Of a stretch of DNA of 64,000 nt, positions 1 through 8,204 are shown one piece after another. The stretch is from positions 156,043-220,042 of the forward strand of contig NZ_LMFV01000061.1 of NCBI RefSeq assembly GCF_001427285.1. The letters run 5' to 3'. Positions within the stretch are counted from its first letter, which is position 1. Each line of letters begins with the position of its first letter. Below the pieces are notes generated by a model. It was not told the origin of the DNA, made no database searches, and saw nothing but the letters and a program-made list of their open reading frames with translations. The stretch comes from Mesorhizobium sp. Root552. GTDB taxonomy: Bacteria > Pseudomonadota > Alphaproteobacteria > Rhizobiales > Rhizobiaceae. Position numbers and translations under genes: made by a program.

Positions 1-117
1 TCGGACCACATCGAAAACATCGTTGAAGTGGCCCAGAGAACCTTCCCGGTGGCCAACGTCGAAATGCTCGGATCTGACATTGCCGGCGGCACCGAGCGCG
101 ACTGCGAGCCTGTCTAG
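1..117 (+). CDS. 3' end of an unidentified protein (partial)
   Basis: Frame 1 is open from the window edge to a TAG stop at 115-117 and encodes the last 38 residues of a protein whose start lies outside the window. The residues end in an acidic, Cys-containing tail (GTERDCEPV). Codon third positions are mostly G or C, as in neighbouring genes, which supports real coding. I do not recognise the family from this short tail. The following 204 bases up to pdxH hold no recognisable feature. Confidence 0.5.
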   Translation, partial: SDHIENIVEVAQRTFPVANVEMLGSDIAGGTERDCEPV

Positions 118-321
118 CCGCAACAGCCGACAGCGGCAGGCAACTGTCGGCAATCGCGATGAAACAACAATGAAGAGCTATAGGTCCAGACAGCGAATCC
201 GGTTTGCCTGACGGCAACGCGTAAGGCTAGGGTATCCTGGCCTGACCGGTGTCATTAGCACGCGGAAAGCTGCAACCAGTTCCGCCCGACTTACCGGGCC
301 CTCTTCAAAGGCAATGCAAAA

Positions 322-927
322 TTGACGTCGCAACCAGATTTCACCGAAGCCGCCGAACCCTATCGCCTGTTCGGGCAATGGCTGGACGACGCCACCAAGT
401 CCGAACCCAATGATCCAAACGGCGTCGCGCTGGCCACGGTGGACGCCGACGGCCTGCCCGACGTGCGCATGGTGCTGCTCAAGGGGTTCGACGAGCGCGG
501 CTTCACTTTCTACACCAATTTCGAAAGCGCCAAGGGCCGCGAAATCCTCGGCAACATGAAGGCGGCGATGTGCTTCCACTGGAAATCGCTGCGGCGGCAG
601 GTGCGCGTGCGCGGTCCGGTCGAGATCGCCAGCGACGCAGAAGCCGATGCCTACTACGCATCCCGTCCGCGCGGCAGCCGCATCGGCGCCTGGGCCTCGA
701 AGCAGTCAAGGCCGCTCGAAAGCCGTTTCGCGCTGGAAAAGGCGGTGGCCGAATACACCGCCCGCTACGCCATCGGCGAAATCCCGCGTCCGAAACACTG
801 GTCAGGCTTCCGCATCATGCCGCAAACCATCGAGTTCTGGCACGACCGGCCGTTCCGCCTGCACGACCGCATCGTGTTCACCCGTCAACCCGACGGCGGA
901 TGGGGCAAGACCCGGCTTTATCCGTAA
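322..927 (+). CDS. pdxH: Pyridoxamine 5'-phosphate oxidase
   Basis: Oxidises pyridoxine or pyridoxamine 5'-phosphate to pyridoxal 5'-phosphate using FMN and O2, in the cytoplasm (vitamin B6 synthesis and salvage). The 201-residue length fits the family. Visible motifs are the FMN-binding RMVLLKGFDERGFTFYTN segment near residues 49-66, RPRGSRIGAWAS near 115-126 and the C-terminal WGKTRLYP that closes PdxH proteins. The start is a TTG at 322: the upstream ATG at 314 runs straight into a stop, and a purine-rich AAAGG sits about 10 bases ahead of the TTG. It is transcribed toward the convergent crotonase gene, with a hairpin between them. Confidence 0.93.
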   Translation: MTSQPDFTEAAEPYRLFGQWLDDATKSEPNDPNGVALATVDADGLPDVRMVLLKGFDERGFTFYTNFESAKGREILGNMKAAMCFHWKSLRRQVRVRGPVEIASDAEADAYYASRPRGSRIGAWASKQSRPLESRFALEKAVAEYTARYAIGEIPRPKHWSGFRIMPQTIEFWHDRPFRLHDRIVFTRQPDGGWGKTRLYP

Positions 928-978
928 CGCTTGGCGCCGTCTCCCCGGCCCTCCGCCAGCGGCCCAGAGGTTCGTCAC

Positions 979-1006
979 CCGAAAAGCCAAATCGCTGGCT
1001 TTTCGG
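979..1006. terminator. Hairpin between convergent pdxH and crotonase genes
   Basis: A perfect 11-bp stem (CCGAAAAGCCA paired with TGGCTTTTCGG) around the 6-base loop AATCGC lies between two converging genes, so it probably ends transcription from both sides. The same AAAAGCCA/TGGCTTTT core recurs at 63650-63675, so it is also a dispersed palindromic repeat. Confidence 0.6.
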
Positions 1007-1025
1007 CCACTTCGCGGACCGCTCC

Positions 1026-1781
1026 TTACCCTGCCTTCTTCCGGCTCATGAAGGCCGACAGGGCCGCGTGCGCCTCGCTTGACTTCAGCCGCTGGCGAAA
1101 ATGCTCGGCCTCTTCCCGGATACGGGCCACCAGTTCGTCGCGCGGACCGCGCATCAGGTCGCGCGCGATTTTCAACGCCTCGGGTGGCTTGGCGGCAATA
1201 TCTTCCGCGGCGGCCAGCACCGCGCCTTCAAGGCCGTCTTCCTCGACCACGTCGTAGATCAACCCCACCCGCCTGGCATGCTCGGCCGAAATCCCCTCGC
1301 CCAGCCCCAGCAGCGCAAACGACCCTTGCCGGCCGAGAATCTGCGGCGCAAGCAGGCTCGAGCCAGCCTCCGGCACAAGGCCCAGATCGACGAAGGGTGT
1401 GCGGAACACCGTGCGCGGCGTGGCGAAGGTCAGATCGCAATGCAGGTTGAGCGTCGTGCCGATACCCACCGCAATGCCGTCGACGCCCGAAACCATGGGC
1501 TTTTGCGAATTGGCAAGCGCCATCAGGAAATCCCAGACCTCGTTGCCGCCTTCCGCGCCAGTCGCGACAGCGAGAAAGTCGGCAAGGTCGTTGCCCGCGG
1601 AAAACGCACCCGGCACGCCAAGGAAGACATTGACGCGGACCGACGGGTCGGCGTCACCCTGGCTAAGCGCCGCCGACATCGCGGCATACATGGCGCGGGT
1701 CAGCGCATTCTTCTTCTCCGGCCGGTTCATGCGGATGATCTGCACCGCGCCGCGCCGTTCGATTAGGATATGGTCTGTCAA
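1026..1781 (-). CDS. Enoyl-CoA hydratase/isomerase family protein
   Basis: Crotonase-fold enzyme of 251 residues acting on acyl-CoA in fatty-acid or branched-chain catabolism. The N-terminal IIRMNRPEKKNAL, the oxyanion-hole segments GAFSAGNDL (about 59-67) and GVDGIAVGIGTTL (about 99-111) and the segment LGLVPEAGSS (about 133-142) are visible. The last resembles the GLxPExxSS active-site loop of Delta3,Delta2-enoyl-CoA isomerases, with Glu near 138 as the likely base, so isomerase activity is as plausible as hydratase. It lies 28 bases downstream of the acyl-CoA dehydrogenase on the same strand, so the two are probably one operon. Substrate is not evident. Confidence 0.88.
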   Translation of the reverse strand: MTDHILIERRGAVQIIRMNRPEKKNALTRAMYAAMSAALSQGDADPSVRVNVFLGVPGAFSAGNDLADFLAVATGAEGGNEVWDFLMALANSQKPMVSGVDGIAVGIGTTLNLHCDLTFATPRTVFRTPFVDLGLVPEAGSSLLAPQILGRQGSFALLGLGEGISAEHARRVGLIYDVVEEDGLEGAVLAAAEDIAAKPPEALKIARDLMRGPRDELVARIREEAEHFRQRLKSSEAHAALSAFMSRKKAG

Positions 1782-1809
1782 AATCTTTGTGCCTCTGGAT
1801 GGAACGGTT

Positions 1810-3585
1810 TCAGACTGAAATCAGCGTCTTGCCCGCCTGGATAAGGCTCGAAGCCCCTTCGATGACCCGGTCCTTGAGCGCAGCCACCTCGGCCAGCATA
1901 TTTTCGGCAAAGAAGCGGCAGAGCGCAAGGCGCGGTTCGGACGGGTCGGCAATCGCCGCACGCGCCAGATAGGCGCTGCCGGCGGCAAGCGAAAACAGCC
2001 TGAGATAGGGCGTCGCCCCCGCGAGAGCCTCCTCGACCTGCCCATTTTCGAGCTGGTACTGCAGGAACCGCGTGGCCTCGGAAAGATCGTCCAGCGCCTG
2101 GTCGAGAAGGTCTGCCGTCTGGCCGAAACCGCCCTGCCCGGACGTGCGCACCGCACTTGCGATTGCTACAAGGTCGTCGATGTAGCTGTGCACTTCCTCG
2201 CCTTCGCGCAGCGGCAGCTTGCGCGCGACAAGATCGATCGCCTGGATGCCGTTGGTGCCTTCGTAGATCGGCGCAATGCGCGCATCGCGGTAGAGTGCTG
2301 CCGCGCCCGTCTCCTCGATGAAGCCCATGCCGCCATGCACCTGGATGCCGAGCGAAGCGACATCGACACCGGCGTCGGTCGAGAACGCCTTGGCCAACGG
2401 CGTCAGCAGATTGGCGCGGTCGAGCCACTTTGCGCGAGCTGCGCCTTCCGACACCCGCGCCATATCGATGGCATGGGCACAGCTATAGCTGATGGCGCGC
2501 GAAATCTGCGTCAGCGCCTTCATGGTCAGCAGGTTGCGCTGCACGTCCGGATGATAGACGATCGGGGCCATGCCGTTGCCGGAATATCCGGCGGCCTTGC
2601 CCTGCCTGCGCTCGTTGGCATAGGCGAGCGCCTTCTGGAATGCCATCTCGGCAATGCCGACGCCCTGCATGCCGACATTGAGCCGGGCGTTGTTCATCAT
2701 CGTGAACATGCAGGCCAGCCCCTTGTTCTCCTCGCCGATCAGCCAGCCGACAGCGCCCGGCTTGTCGCCGGCAAAGCCGTCGCCATAGATCATGGTGCAG
2801 GTCGGCGAGCCGTGAATGCCGAGCTTTTCTTCCAATCCCGAGCAGAACAAGTCGTTGCGAGCACCCAGCGAACCATCCTCGTTGACGAGGAATTTCGGCA
2901 CCAGGAACAACGAAATGCCGCGTGTTCCGGCAGGCGCATCCGGCAGGCGCGCCAGCACCATATGCACGATGTTGTCGGTGAAATCGTGCTCGCCATAGGT
3001 GATGAATATCTTCTGGCCGAAAATGCGATAGGTGCCGTCGCCGGCAGGCTCGGCGCGGGTGCGCAGGGCCGCCAGATCGGAACCGGCCTGCGGTTCGGTC
3101 AGGTTCATGGTTCCCATCCACTCGCCGGAAACCAGCTTGGCGAGGTAGGTCTGCTTGAGCTCTTCGGTCGCGTGCTTGTCCAGCGCCTCGACCGCGCCCA
3201 TCGTCAGCATCGGGCCGAGGCAAAAGGCAACCGATGCCGAATTCCACATTTCGAGTACGGCAACCGAAAGCATCATCGGCAGGCCTTGCCCGCCATATTC
3301 CTCCGGTGCCGCCACCGCATTCCAGCCGCCTTCGGCCCAGTTCTTATACAGGTTTCGCCAGCCCGCAGGCGTGGTCACCGCACTGTCTTTCAGCACCGCG
3401 CCCTTCTCATCGCCTGCCTTGTAAAGCGGCGCGATTTCTTCCGAGGCGAACCGTCCCGCTTCATGAAGCACGGCGTCGATCAGGTCTTCGCTGAGGTCGC
3501 CGAATGTACCTGCCGCCAAAGCTTCCCTCAGGCCGGCCACGTGTTTCAATGTGAAGGCTATTTCCTCGACGGGTGCGCGATACAT
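1810..3585 (-). CDS. Acyl-CoA dehydrogenase (large, DmdC-like form)
   Basis: FAD-dependent oxidation of acyl-CoA to enoyl-CoA. At 591 residues it belongs to the longer acyl-CoA dehydrogenases that carry an extra C-terminal helical domain, the group that includes 3-methylmercaptopropionyl-CoA dehydrogenases. Motifs: MGTMNLTEPQAGSDLAALRT in the FAD/acyl middle domain, QVHGGMGFIEE and IAPIYEGTNGIQAIDL, which normally holds the catalytic Glu (YEGT). It is the first gene of a probable two-gene unit with the downstream crotonase. About 80 bases upstream of the start is a 16-base near-palindrome (3665-3680) resembling LiuR operators. The true substrate cannot be read from sequence. Confidence 0.9.
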   Translation of the reverse strand: MYRAPVEEIAFTLKHVAGLREALAAGTFGDLSEDLIDAVLHEAGRFASEEIAPLYKAGDEKGAVLKDSAVTTPAGWRNLYKNWAEGGWNAVAAPEEYGGQGLPMMLSVAVLEMWNSASVAFCLGPMLTMGAVEALDKHATEELKQTYLAKLVSGEWMGTMNLTEPQAGSDLAALRTRAEPAGDGTYRIFGQKIFITYGEHDFTDNIVHMVLARLPDAPAGTRGISLFLVPKFLVNEDGSLGARNDLFCSGLEEKLGIHGSPTCTMIYGDGFAGDKPGAVGWLIGEENKGLACMFTMMNNARLNVGMQGVGIAEMAFQKALAYANERRQGKAAGYSGNGMAPIVYHPDVQRNLLTMKALTQISRAISYSCAHAIDMARVSEGAARAKWLDRANLLTPLAKAFSTDAGVDVASLGIQVHGGMGFIEETGAAALYRDARIAPIYEGTNGIQAIDLVARKLPLREGEEVHSYIDDLVAIASAVRTSGQGGFGQTADLLDQALDDLSEATRFLQYQLENGQVEEALAGATPYLRLFSLAAGSAYLARAAIADPSEPRLALCRFFAENMLAEVAALKDRVIEGASSLIQAGKTLISV

Positions 3586-3664
3586 CCGCTTTAGCTCCTG
3601 TGACTGCCATCATTTTCAGGCACCAGCCGATCAAAACGCTACGGCCAGCCTTGTTGGACTGCAC

Positions 3665-3680
3665 TTTACGTAAACGTCAA
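3665..3680. promoter_or_regulatory. LiuR-like operator upstream of the acyl-CoA dehydrogenase
   Basis: TTTACGTAAACGTCAA is a near-palindrome of two ACGT cores separated by AA, and its complement reads TTGACGTTTACGTAAA. As I recall it, this fits the site described for LiuR, a MerR-family repressor of branched-chain amino acid and fatty acid catabolism in proteobacteria. It lies in the AT-rich gap between the acyl-CoA dehydrogenase (minus strand) and the small Cys-rich gene (plus strand), so it could control either. The regulator gene is not in this window. Confidence 0.5.
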
Positions 3681-3748
3681 TAATTGTCACGCTGATTTTA
3701 TAAATCCGCCTCTTGTGCGATACATACAGGATTGCGAAAGACATCGCC

Positions 3749-3973
3749 ATGCTCGCTCGATCAGACCATTGTATTGAATGCGGCCGCCCCTTCAGGGCCG
3801 AGGGATTTGCATATTGCGAAGGCAAGCCCGAAAACGGCCCGGCCTACTGGTCGGATCGCGGCCTGCTCTGCTCGCCCAAATGTTCACTGGTCCATCACAA
3901 CAAGCGGATCGCTGAAGGCAGCGTACAGCAGCAGCCAGCGCCCGAACCGTTCATGCCCGCAGGCAAGCGCTAG
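3749..3973 (+). CDS. Small cysteine-rich conserved hypothetical protein
   Basis: Predicted 74-residue soluble protein with a CIEC pair near residues 8-11, a single Cys in FAYCEGK near 24 and a CSPKC cluster near 44-48, a layout that suggests a zinc-ribbon-like metal site. The tail is Pro/Gln-rich. I chose the ATG at 3749; the frame also opens at a TTG at 3713, giving 86 residues. It is transcribed away from the acyl-CoA dehydrogenase. I do not recognise a named family, and function is unknown. Confidence 0.6.
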   Translation: MLARSDHCIECGRPFRAEGFAYCEGKPENGPAYWSDRGLLCSPKCSLVHHNKRIAEGSVQQQPAPEPFMPAGKR

Positions 3974-4053
3974 CCATTTCATGGGTGGCTGCCGGTTTGA
4001 TTAGCCCTGCAAGCAATTCGTTAACCATAAATCTCCAGTATTTGCGGCAAATC

Positions 4054-5244
4054 ATGAGGGAATCAGGCTTGGGATTTCCGGGGCGACCTTTCTTGCGGGC
4101 AGCACTGATGGCGGCAGCGACAACGCTTGCCGCTCTTTTGCCTGCCCAGGCGTCCGATTTCTCCGAACCGTGGAAGAAGCCCAACCGGGCGCTGGTCATA
4201 GACGCCTACGAGTACAACTCCATCGACTGGAACGCGCTCGCCTCCGACAAGCGCATCGTCGGCTTCATCAACAAGGCCTCCGACGGCCTACCGCCGCCCT
4301 ACGCCTGTTCCGGCGACGAAGAAGCCATCAAGCTTTGCAAGGCATTGTGGAAACGCCATGCGGTGGCGCGCGAGTTGTTCCACACCCGCCGCACCGTGGC
4401 GAAGGCGCTCGGCCTTGAATGGGGCGCTTATCATCTCGCCCGCCCCGGCAATCCGGTCGATCAGGCCAACAACTTCATCGACTTCGCCGAACCGGCGCCG
4501 GAGGACCTGCTTGCCCTCGACATCGAGGACAACGATCCCGGACAGTGGATGTCGCTGGACGACGCCGAAGAGTTCGTGCGTCAGGTCCATCGCCGCATCG
4601 GGCGCTTCCCCATTCTCTACACCAACGGCTCGACCGCCAAGCACATTGCCGACAACCGCTTTCGCTACCGTCTCCTATCGCGGCTGCCGCTCTGGTATGC
4701 CCGCTACAAGCCCGACATCGACATGCATTTCCCGAAGGGCAACTGGGATGGCTACGCGCTGTGGCAGTTTTCGGCGCAAGCCAACTGCAACAGCCGCCGT
4801 TGCCCCTACCGCCCGCCCGGCACCCCGCTGGACATCGATGTGAACGTCGCCCCGATGGCCGCCGATGAATTGCGCGCCCAATGGCCGTTCGGCCATCTCA
4901 TCGACGTGCCGACCGACTATCTGGCCAGTGTCCCGGTCCCCATCGCGCGTAGCGAAGGGCTCAAGGGCAAGGTCGAGATCACCTATGCTGCGGTTGCCAC
5001 GCCGCCCACCGTCGGAGAGCTTGTCGCCGCAGTCAGCAGCGGCTGGGCCAAATTCCGAGCTGCCTGGACACTGCCTCCGGTGGCGGCGAAACTAGCTGGG
5101 GACGATCCCTATCGGTACGGCATGGTGGAATACGCCTTCGTCAGGCTGGAGGGCCGGGCGGCGCTTGTCGCCAAAGCCGATCCCGGTATCGACCCGATCG
5201 CGACCGGATCGATCAAGAAAGACGCGCGACCTTACTGGCCCTGA
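4054..5244 (+). CDS. Secreted glycoside hydrolase family 25 (lysozyme-like)
   Basis: Predicted exported muramidase that cleaves peptidoglycan. From the ATG at 4054 the 396-residue product starts with a charged N-terminus, a hydrophobic stretch (LRAALMAAATTLAALLPAQA) and an Ala-x-Ala-like cleavage site before SDF. The GH25 hallmarks follow: the first-strand Asp (LVIDAYEYNSIDWN), the D-x-E catalytic segment LLALDIEDND, and late-strand segments LPLWYARY, YALWQFS and PLDIDVN. Some 130 residues beyond the catalytic domain are unassigned. The frame extends upstream to 3985 but the extension would spoil the signal peptide. Its last 13 bases overlap the end of convergent arsC. Confidence 0.85.
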   Translation: MRESGLGFPGRPFLRAALMAAATTLAALLPAQASDFSEPWKKPNRALVIDAYEYNSIDWNALASDKRIVGFINKASDGLPPPYACSGDEEAIKLCKALWKRHAVARELFHTRRTVAKALGLEWGAYHLARPGNPVDQANNFIDFAEPAPEDLLALDIEDNDPGQWMSLDDAEEFVRQVHRRIGRFPILYTNGSTAKHIADNRFRYRLLSRLPLWYARYKPDIDMHFPKGNWDGYALWQFSAQANCNSRRCPYRPPGTPLDIDVNVAPMAADELRAQWPFGHLIDVPTDYLASVPVPIARSEGLKGKVEITYAAVATPPTVGELVAAVSSGWAKFRAAWTLPPVAAKLAGDDPYRYGMVEYAFVRLEGRAALVAKADPGIDPIATGSIKKDARPYWP

Positions 5245-5654
5245 GCGGCCTGTCGCGCCTTGACGATCTCGCCGTCTTCCTTGGTGAAATCACCGATATC
5301 GGGATTGGCAAGCAGGTCGAGAACCGTTTCCGACGGCCGCGTCAGCGCAACGCCTTTTTCCGTTATGACGATCGGGCGTTCGATCAGGATCGGATGCTCC
5401 ATCATGAAATCGACGATCTCATCGTCGCTCCATTTCGGATCGTCCAGCCCAAGTTCCGCATAGGGCGTGGCCTTCTTGCGCAACAGTTCGCGCGGCTTCA
5501 TGCCCAACAGCCTGAGCAATTCAACCAGTCTTTGCCGCGTCGGCGGCGCTTTCAGATATTCGATGATCTCCGGCTCTTCGCCCGAGGCACGGATCATCGC
5601 CAGTGTGTTGCGCGAAGTCCCGCAGGCGGGATTGTGGTAGATGGTCACGCTCAT
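5232..5654 (-). CDS. arsC: Arsenate reductase (glutaredoxin-dependent ArsC family)
   Basis: ArsC/Spx-fold protein of 140 residues that probably reduces arsenate to arsenite with glutathione/glutaredoxin. The active-site motif HNPACGTSRN places the catalytic Cys at residue 11, and MMEHPILIERPIV with an Arg in the typical position is present. The start ATG (5654-5652) overlaps the purD stop in an ATGA arrangement, which argues for translational coupling and against the 21-residue longer frame. No other ars genes are nearby; in rhizobia this family often lies alone, so a general redox role is possible. Confidence 0.85.
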   Translation of the reverse strand: MSVTIYHNPACGTSRNTLAMIRASGEEPEIIEYLKAPPTRQRLVELLRLLGMKPRELLRKKATPYAELGLDDPKWSDDEIVDFMMEHPILIERPIVITEKGVALTRPSETVLDLLANPDIGDFTKEDGEIVKARQAAQGQ

Positions 5655-6931
5655 TTCACGAATTCCCTGTCGACCGCGCGCCAGCCGATGTCGCGGCGGC
5701 AGAAACCCTGCGGCCAATCGATGAGGTCAACAGCGGCATAGGCCTTCGTCTGCGCTTCGCCGGCAGTCAGGCCGGTCGCCGTCACGTTGAGCACGCGTCC
5801 GCCATTGGCAATAAGTTCGCCATCCCGCAAAGCGGTGCCGGCATGGAATATCTCCACGCCCTTGCCCGCTGCGGCCTCGGTATTTCGAATGACGGAACCC
5901 TTTTCCGGTGAGGCCGGATAGCCCTTCGCCGCCATCACCACCGTCAGCGCCGTCTCGTCGCGCCAGCGCGCCGACATATGCGAAAGCTGGCCATCCACCG
6001 CTGCGTTCAGCAGCGTCAGCAGATCTTCCTTCAGGCGCATCATCAGCACCTGGCATTCGGGATCGCCGAAACGGGCATTGAACTCGATCAGTTTCGGCGC
6101 GCCCTTGCCGTCGATCATCAGGCCGGCGAACAGCACGCCGGAAAACGGCATGCCTTTTTCGGCCATGCCGCGCATAGTCGGCTCGACGATCTCGCGCATG
6201 GTGCGTTCGACCACTTCCGGCGTCATCACCGGTGCCGGCGAATAGGCGCCCATGCCGCCGGTGTTCGGCCCGGTATCACCCTCGCCGACGCGCTTGTGAT
6301 CCTGCGCTGTACCGAACGGCAGCGCCGTGGCGCCATCGCAAAGGCAGAAAAAGCTCGCCTCCTCGCCGGTCAGGAATTCCTCCACCACAACCTCGGCGCC
6401 CGCGCTGCCGAACGAGCCGTCGAAGCAGGCTTCCAGCGCGCCAAGCGCCTCGGCAAGCGTCATCGCAACGGTCACGCCCTTGCCGGCCGCAAGCCCGTCC
6501 GCCTTGATGACGATCGGCGCGCCCTTTTCCTCGACATAGGCCCGGGCCGCCGCCAGACTGTCGAAGCGGCCATAGGCTCCGGTCGGAATGCCGTAGCGCG
6601 CGCACAAATCCTTGGTGAAGCCCTTCGATCCCTCAAGCTGCGCCGCAGCCTTCGATGGGCCAAAGACGCGGATGCCCTTGGCGCGCAGGTCGTCGGCAAT
6701 ACCGGCAACAAGCGGCGCTTCCGGCCCGACGACGACGAGGTCGATGTTGTTGCCCAGGCAAAACCGCGCCACCGCCGCATGGTCGGTTATGTCAACCGCA
6801 ACCAGCTCCGCTTCCTTCGCGATGCCGGGATTGCCCGGCGCGGCATAGAGCTTGGTCAACATTGGCGAAGCGGCGAGCCTCCACGCCAGCGCATGCTCGC
6901 GGCCGCCCGAGCCGAGAAGAAGAACGTTCAT
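5651..6931 (-). CDS. purD: Phosphoribosylamine-glycine ligase (GAR synthetase)
   Basis: ATP-grasp enzyme that joins glycine to phosphoribosylamine, the second step of de novo purine synthesis. The 426-residue length matches PurD. Motifs are the N-terminal VLLLGSGGREHALAWRL, the PGNPG segment, VVGPEAPLVAGIAD, the ATP-grasp region KADGLAAGKGV, GPNTGGMGAYSPAPV and LIEFNARFGDPECQ. It is followed by arsC with a 4-base overlap. The upstream gap to divergent ubiA is about 140 bases and presumably holds both promoters. Confidence 0.96.
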   Translation of the reverse strand: MNVLLLGSGGREHALAWRLAASPMLTKLYAAPGNPGIAKEAELVAVDITDHAAVARFCLGNNIDLVVVGPEAPLVAGIADDLRAKGIRVFGPSKAAAQLEGSKGFTKDLCARYGIPTGAYGRFDSLAAARAYVEEKGAPIVIKADGLAAGKGVTVAMTLAEALGALEACFDGSFGSAGAEVVVEEFLTGEEASFFCLCDGATALPFGTAQDHKRVGEGDTGPNTGGMGAYSPAPVMTPEVVERTMREIVEPTMRGMAEKGMPFSGVLFAGLMIDGKGAPKLIEFNARFGDPECQVLMMRLKEDLLTLLNAAVDGQLSHMSARWRDETALTVVMAAKGYPASPEKGSVIRNTEAAAGKGVEIFHAGTALRDGELIANGGRVLNVTATGLTAGEAQTKAYAAVDLIDWPQGFCRRDIGWRAVDREFVK

Positions 6932-7069
6932 GCTGGCTGTACCTCGCTGTCCAATCCGATGGCGAAACTTCCGGTATGTGTCCCCAGCCGCCCGGTCAAG
7001 CTTTGCCTCGACTTATCAAGGGCAATTCGTCGTCTTGACTGCACCGCCCGGCGCTGCCACTCCAGCGTC

Positions 7070-8053
7070 ATGGAAACCATTCAGTCGAAAGCCGCCCAGG
7101 GGCGTGTCGCCGATGCGCCAAGCGGGCACTGGGTCTACCGGGTGCTGCCGCGGTGGCTGTGGCCTTATGCGCAGCTTGCGCGCTGGGATAGGCCTATCGG
7201 CTGGCAGTTGCTGCTTTGGCCATGCTGGTGGTCGGCAGCGCTCGCCGCCACGGCCTATGCCCGCCCGACAGATCCGATCCTGACGCTTCTGCCGCAGCCC
7301 TACACGCTTGTGCTGTTCCTCATCGGCGCCATCGCCATGCGCGGCGCAGGCTGCACCTACAACGACATCGTCGATGAAGACATCGACGTCGCCGTCGAGC
7401 GCACGCGCTCGCGCCCGCTGCCATCGGGAAAAGTCAGCCGCCGCCAGGCGTGGACCTTCCTCGTCATCCAGGCTTTGATCGGCCTTGCCGTCCTGTTGCA
7501 GCTCAACAGCTTTGCCGTCGGGCTCGGCATCTCGTCCTTGGTGATCGTCGCCATCTACCCATTCATGAAGCGATTCACCGACTGGCCGCAACTCGTTCTC
7601 GGCCTTGCCTTTTCCTGGGGCGCGCTGATGGGCTGGGCAAACGAGTTCGGCGACATCGATGCACCGGCCATCATGCTCTATATCGGCTCGATCCTGTGGG
7701 TGATCGGCTACGACACCATCTATGCGCATCAGGACAAGGAGGACGATGCCATCGTCGGCGTGCGCTCCACCGCGCGGCTGTTCGGCGACAACACCAAGGC
7801 TTGGCTGGCCGGCCTCTATGCGGGTGCGCTGATGTGCTTTGCGGTGGCCTTCGCCAATGCGCAGGCGCCCGTTCCGGTAATGGCCGGGCTGATCGCAGCC
7901 GGCGCGCACATGGCGCGCCAGATCTCCACCCTCGACATCGACAATCCCGACCAGTGCCTGCGCCTGTTCAAATCGAACAACCAGGTCGGCTGGCTGGTCT
8001 TCCTCGGCATTGTCGGCGGCGCGGCATGGGCAGCGCTCAAGCCGCTGTTGTAG
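7070..8053 (+). CDS. ubiA: 4-hydroxybenzoate polyprenyltransferase
   Basis: Integral inner-membrane enzyme that attaches the polyprenyl side chain to 4-hydroxybenzoate in ubiquinone synthesis. The 327-residue product begins at the ATG at 7070. The two Asp-rich catalytic loops are clear: NDIVDEDIDVAVERTRSRPLP and YDTIYAHQDKEDD, along with repeated hydrophobic segments consistent with eight or nine membrane helices. The open frame extends far upstream only because it runs antisense to purD. IspB, encoded at 20997-22013, would make the side-chain donor. Confidence 0.95.
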   Translation: METIQSKAAQGRVADAPSGHWVYRVLPRWLWPYAQLARWDRPIGWQLLLWPCWWSAALAATAYARPTDPILTLLPQPYTLVLFLIGAIAMRGAGCTYNDIVDEDIDVAVERTRSRPLPSGKVSRRQAWTFLVIQALIGLAVLLQLNSFAVGLGISSLVIVAIYPFMKRFTDWPQLVLGLAFSWGALMGWANEFGDIDAPAIMLYIGSILWVIGYDTIYAHQDKEDDAIVGVRSTARLFGDNTKAWLAGLYAGALMCFAVAFANAQAPVPVMAGLIAAGAHMARQISTLDIDNPDQCLRLFKSNNQVGWLVFLGIVGGAAWAALKPLL

Positions 8054-8082
8054 CGGCCCGCAATTGACCTAGGCTGGGCCCC

Positions 8083-8204
8083 AGATTCAGGTCAGGGCGA
8101 GCCGAGAATGGTGATTTTCGAGAACCGGAGCGGAATGTACGTTTGGTACATGAGCACCGGAAGCGCAGGAAAGCGCCATTAGCAGGCCGCCATCACCTGA
8201 ATCT
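8083..8204. repeat. Palindromic intergenic repeat element downstream of ubiA
   Basis: Bounded by perfect 10-base inverted ends, AGATTCAGGT (8083-8092) and ACCTGAATCT (8195-8204), with an inner TGTAC/GTACA dyad near the middle and GGAGCG/CACCGGAAGCGC half-sites around it. It fills the space between convergent ubiA and the DUF6101-like gene and touches that gene's stop codon. The layout resembles the rhizobial intergenic mosaic elements; I recall similar sequences in Mesorhizobium genomes but cannot check here. It may also serve as a bidirectional terminator. Confidence 0.6.
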
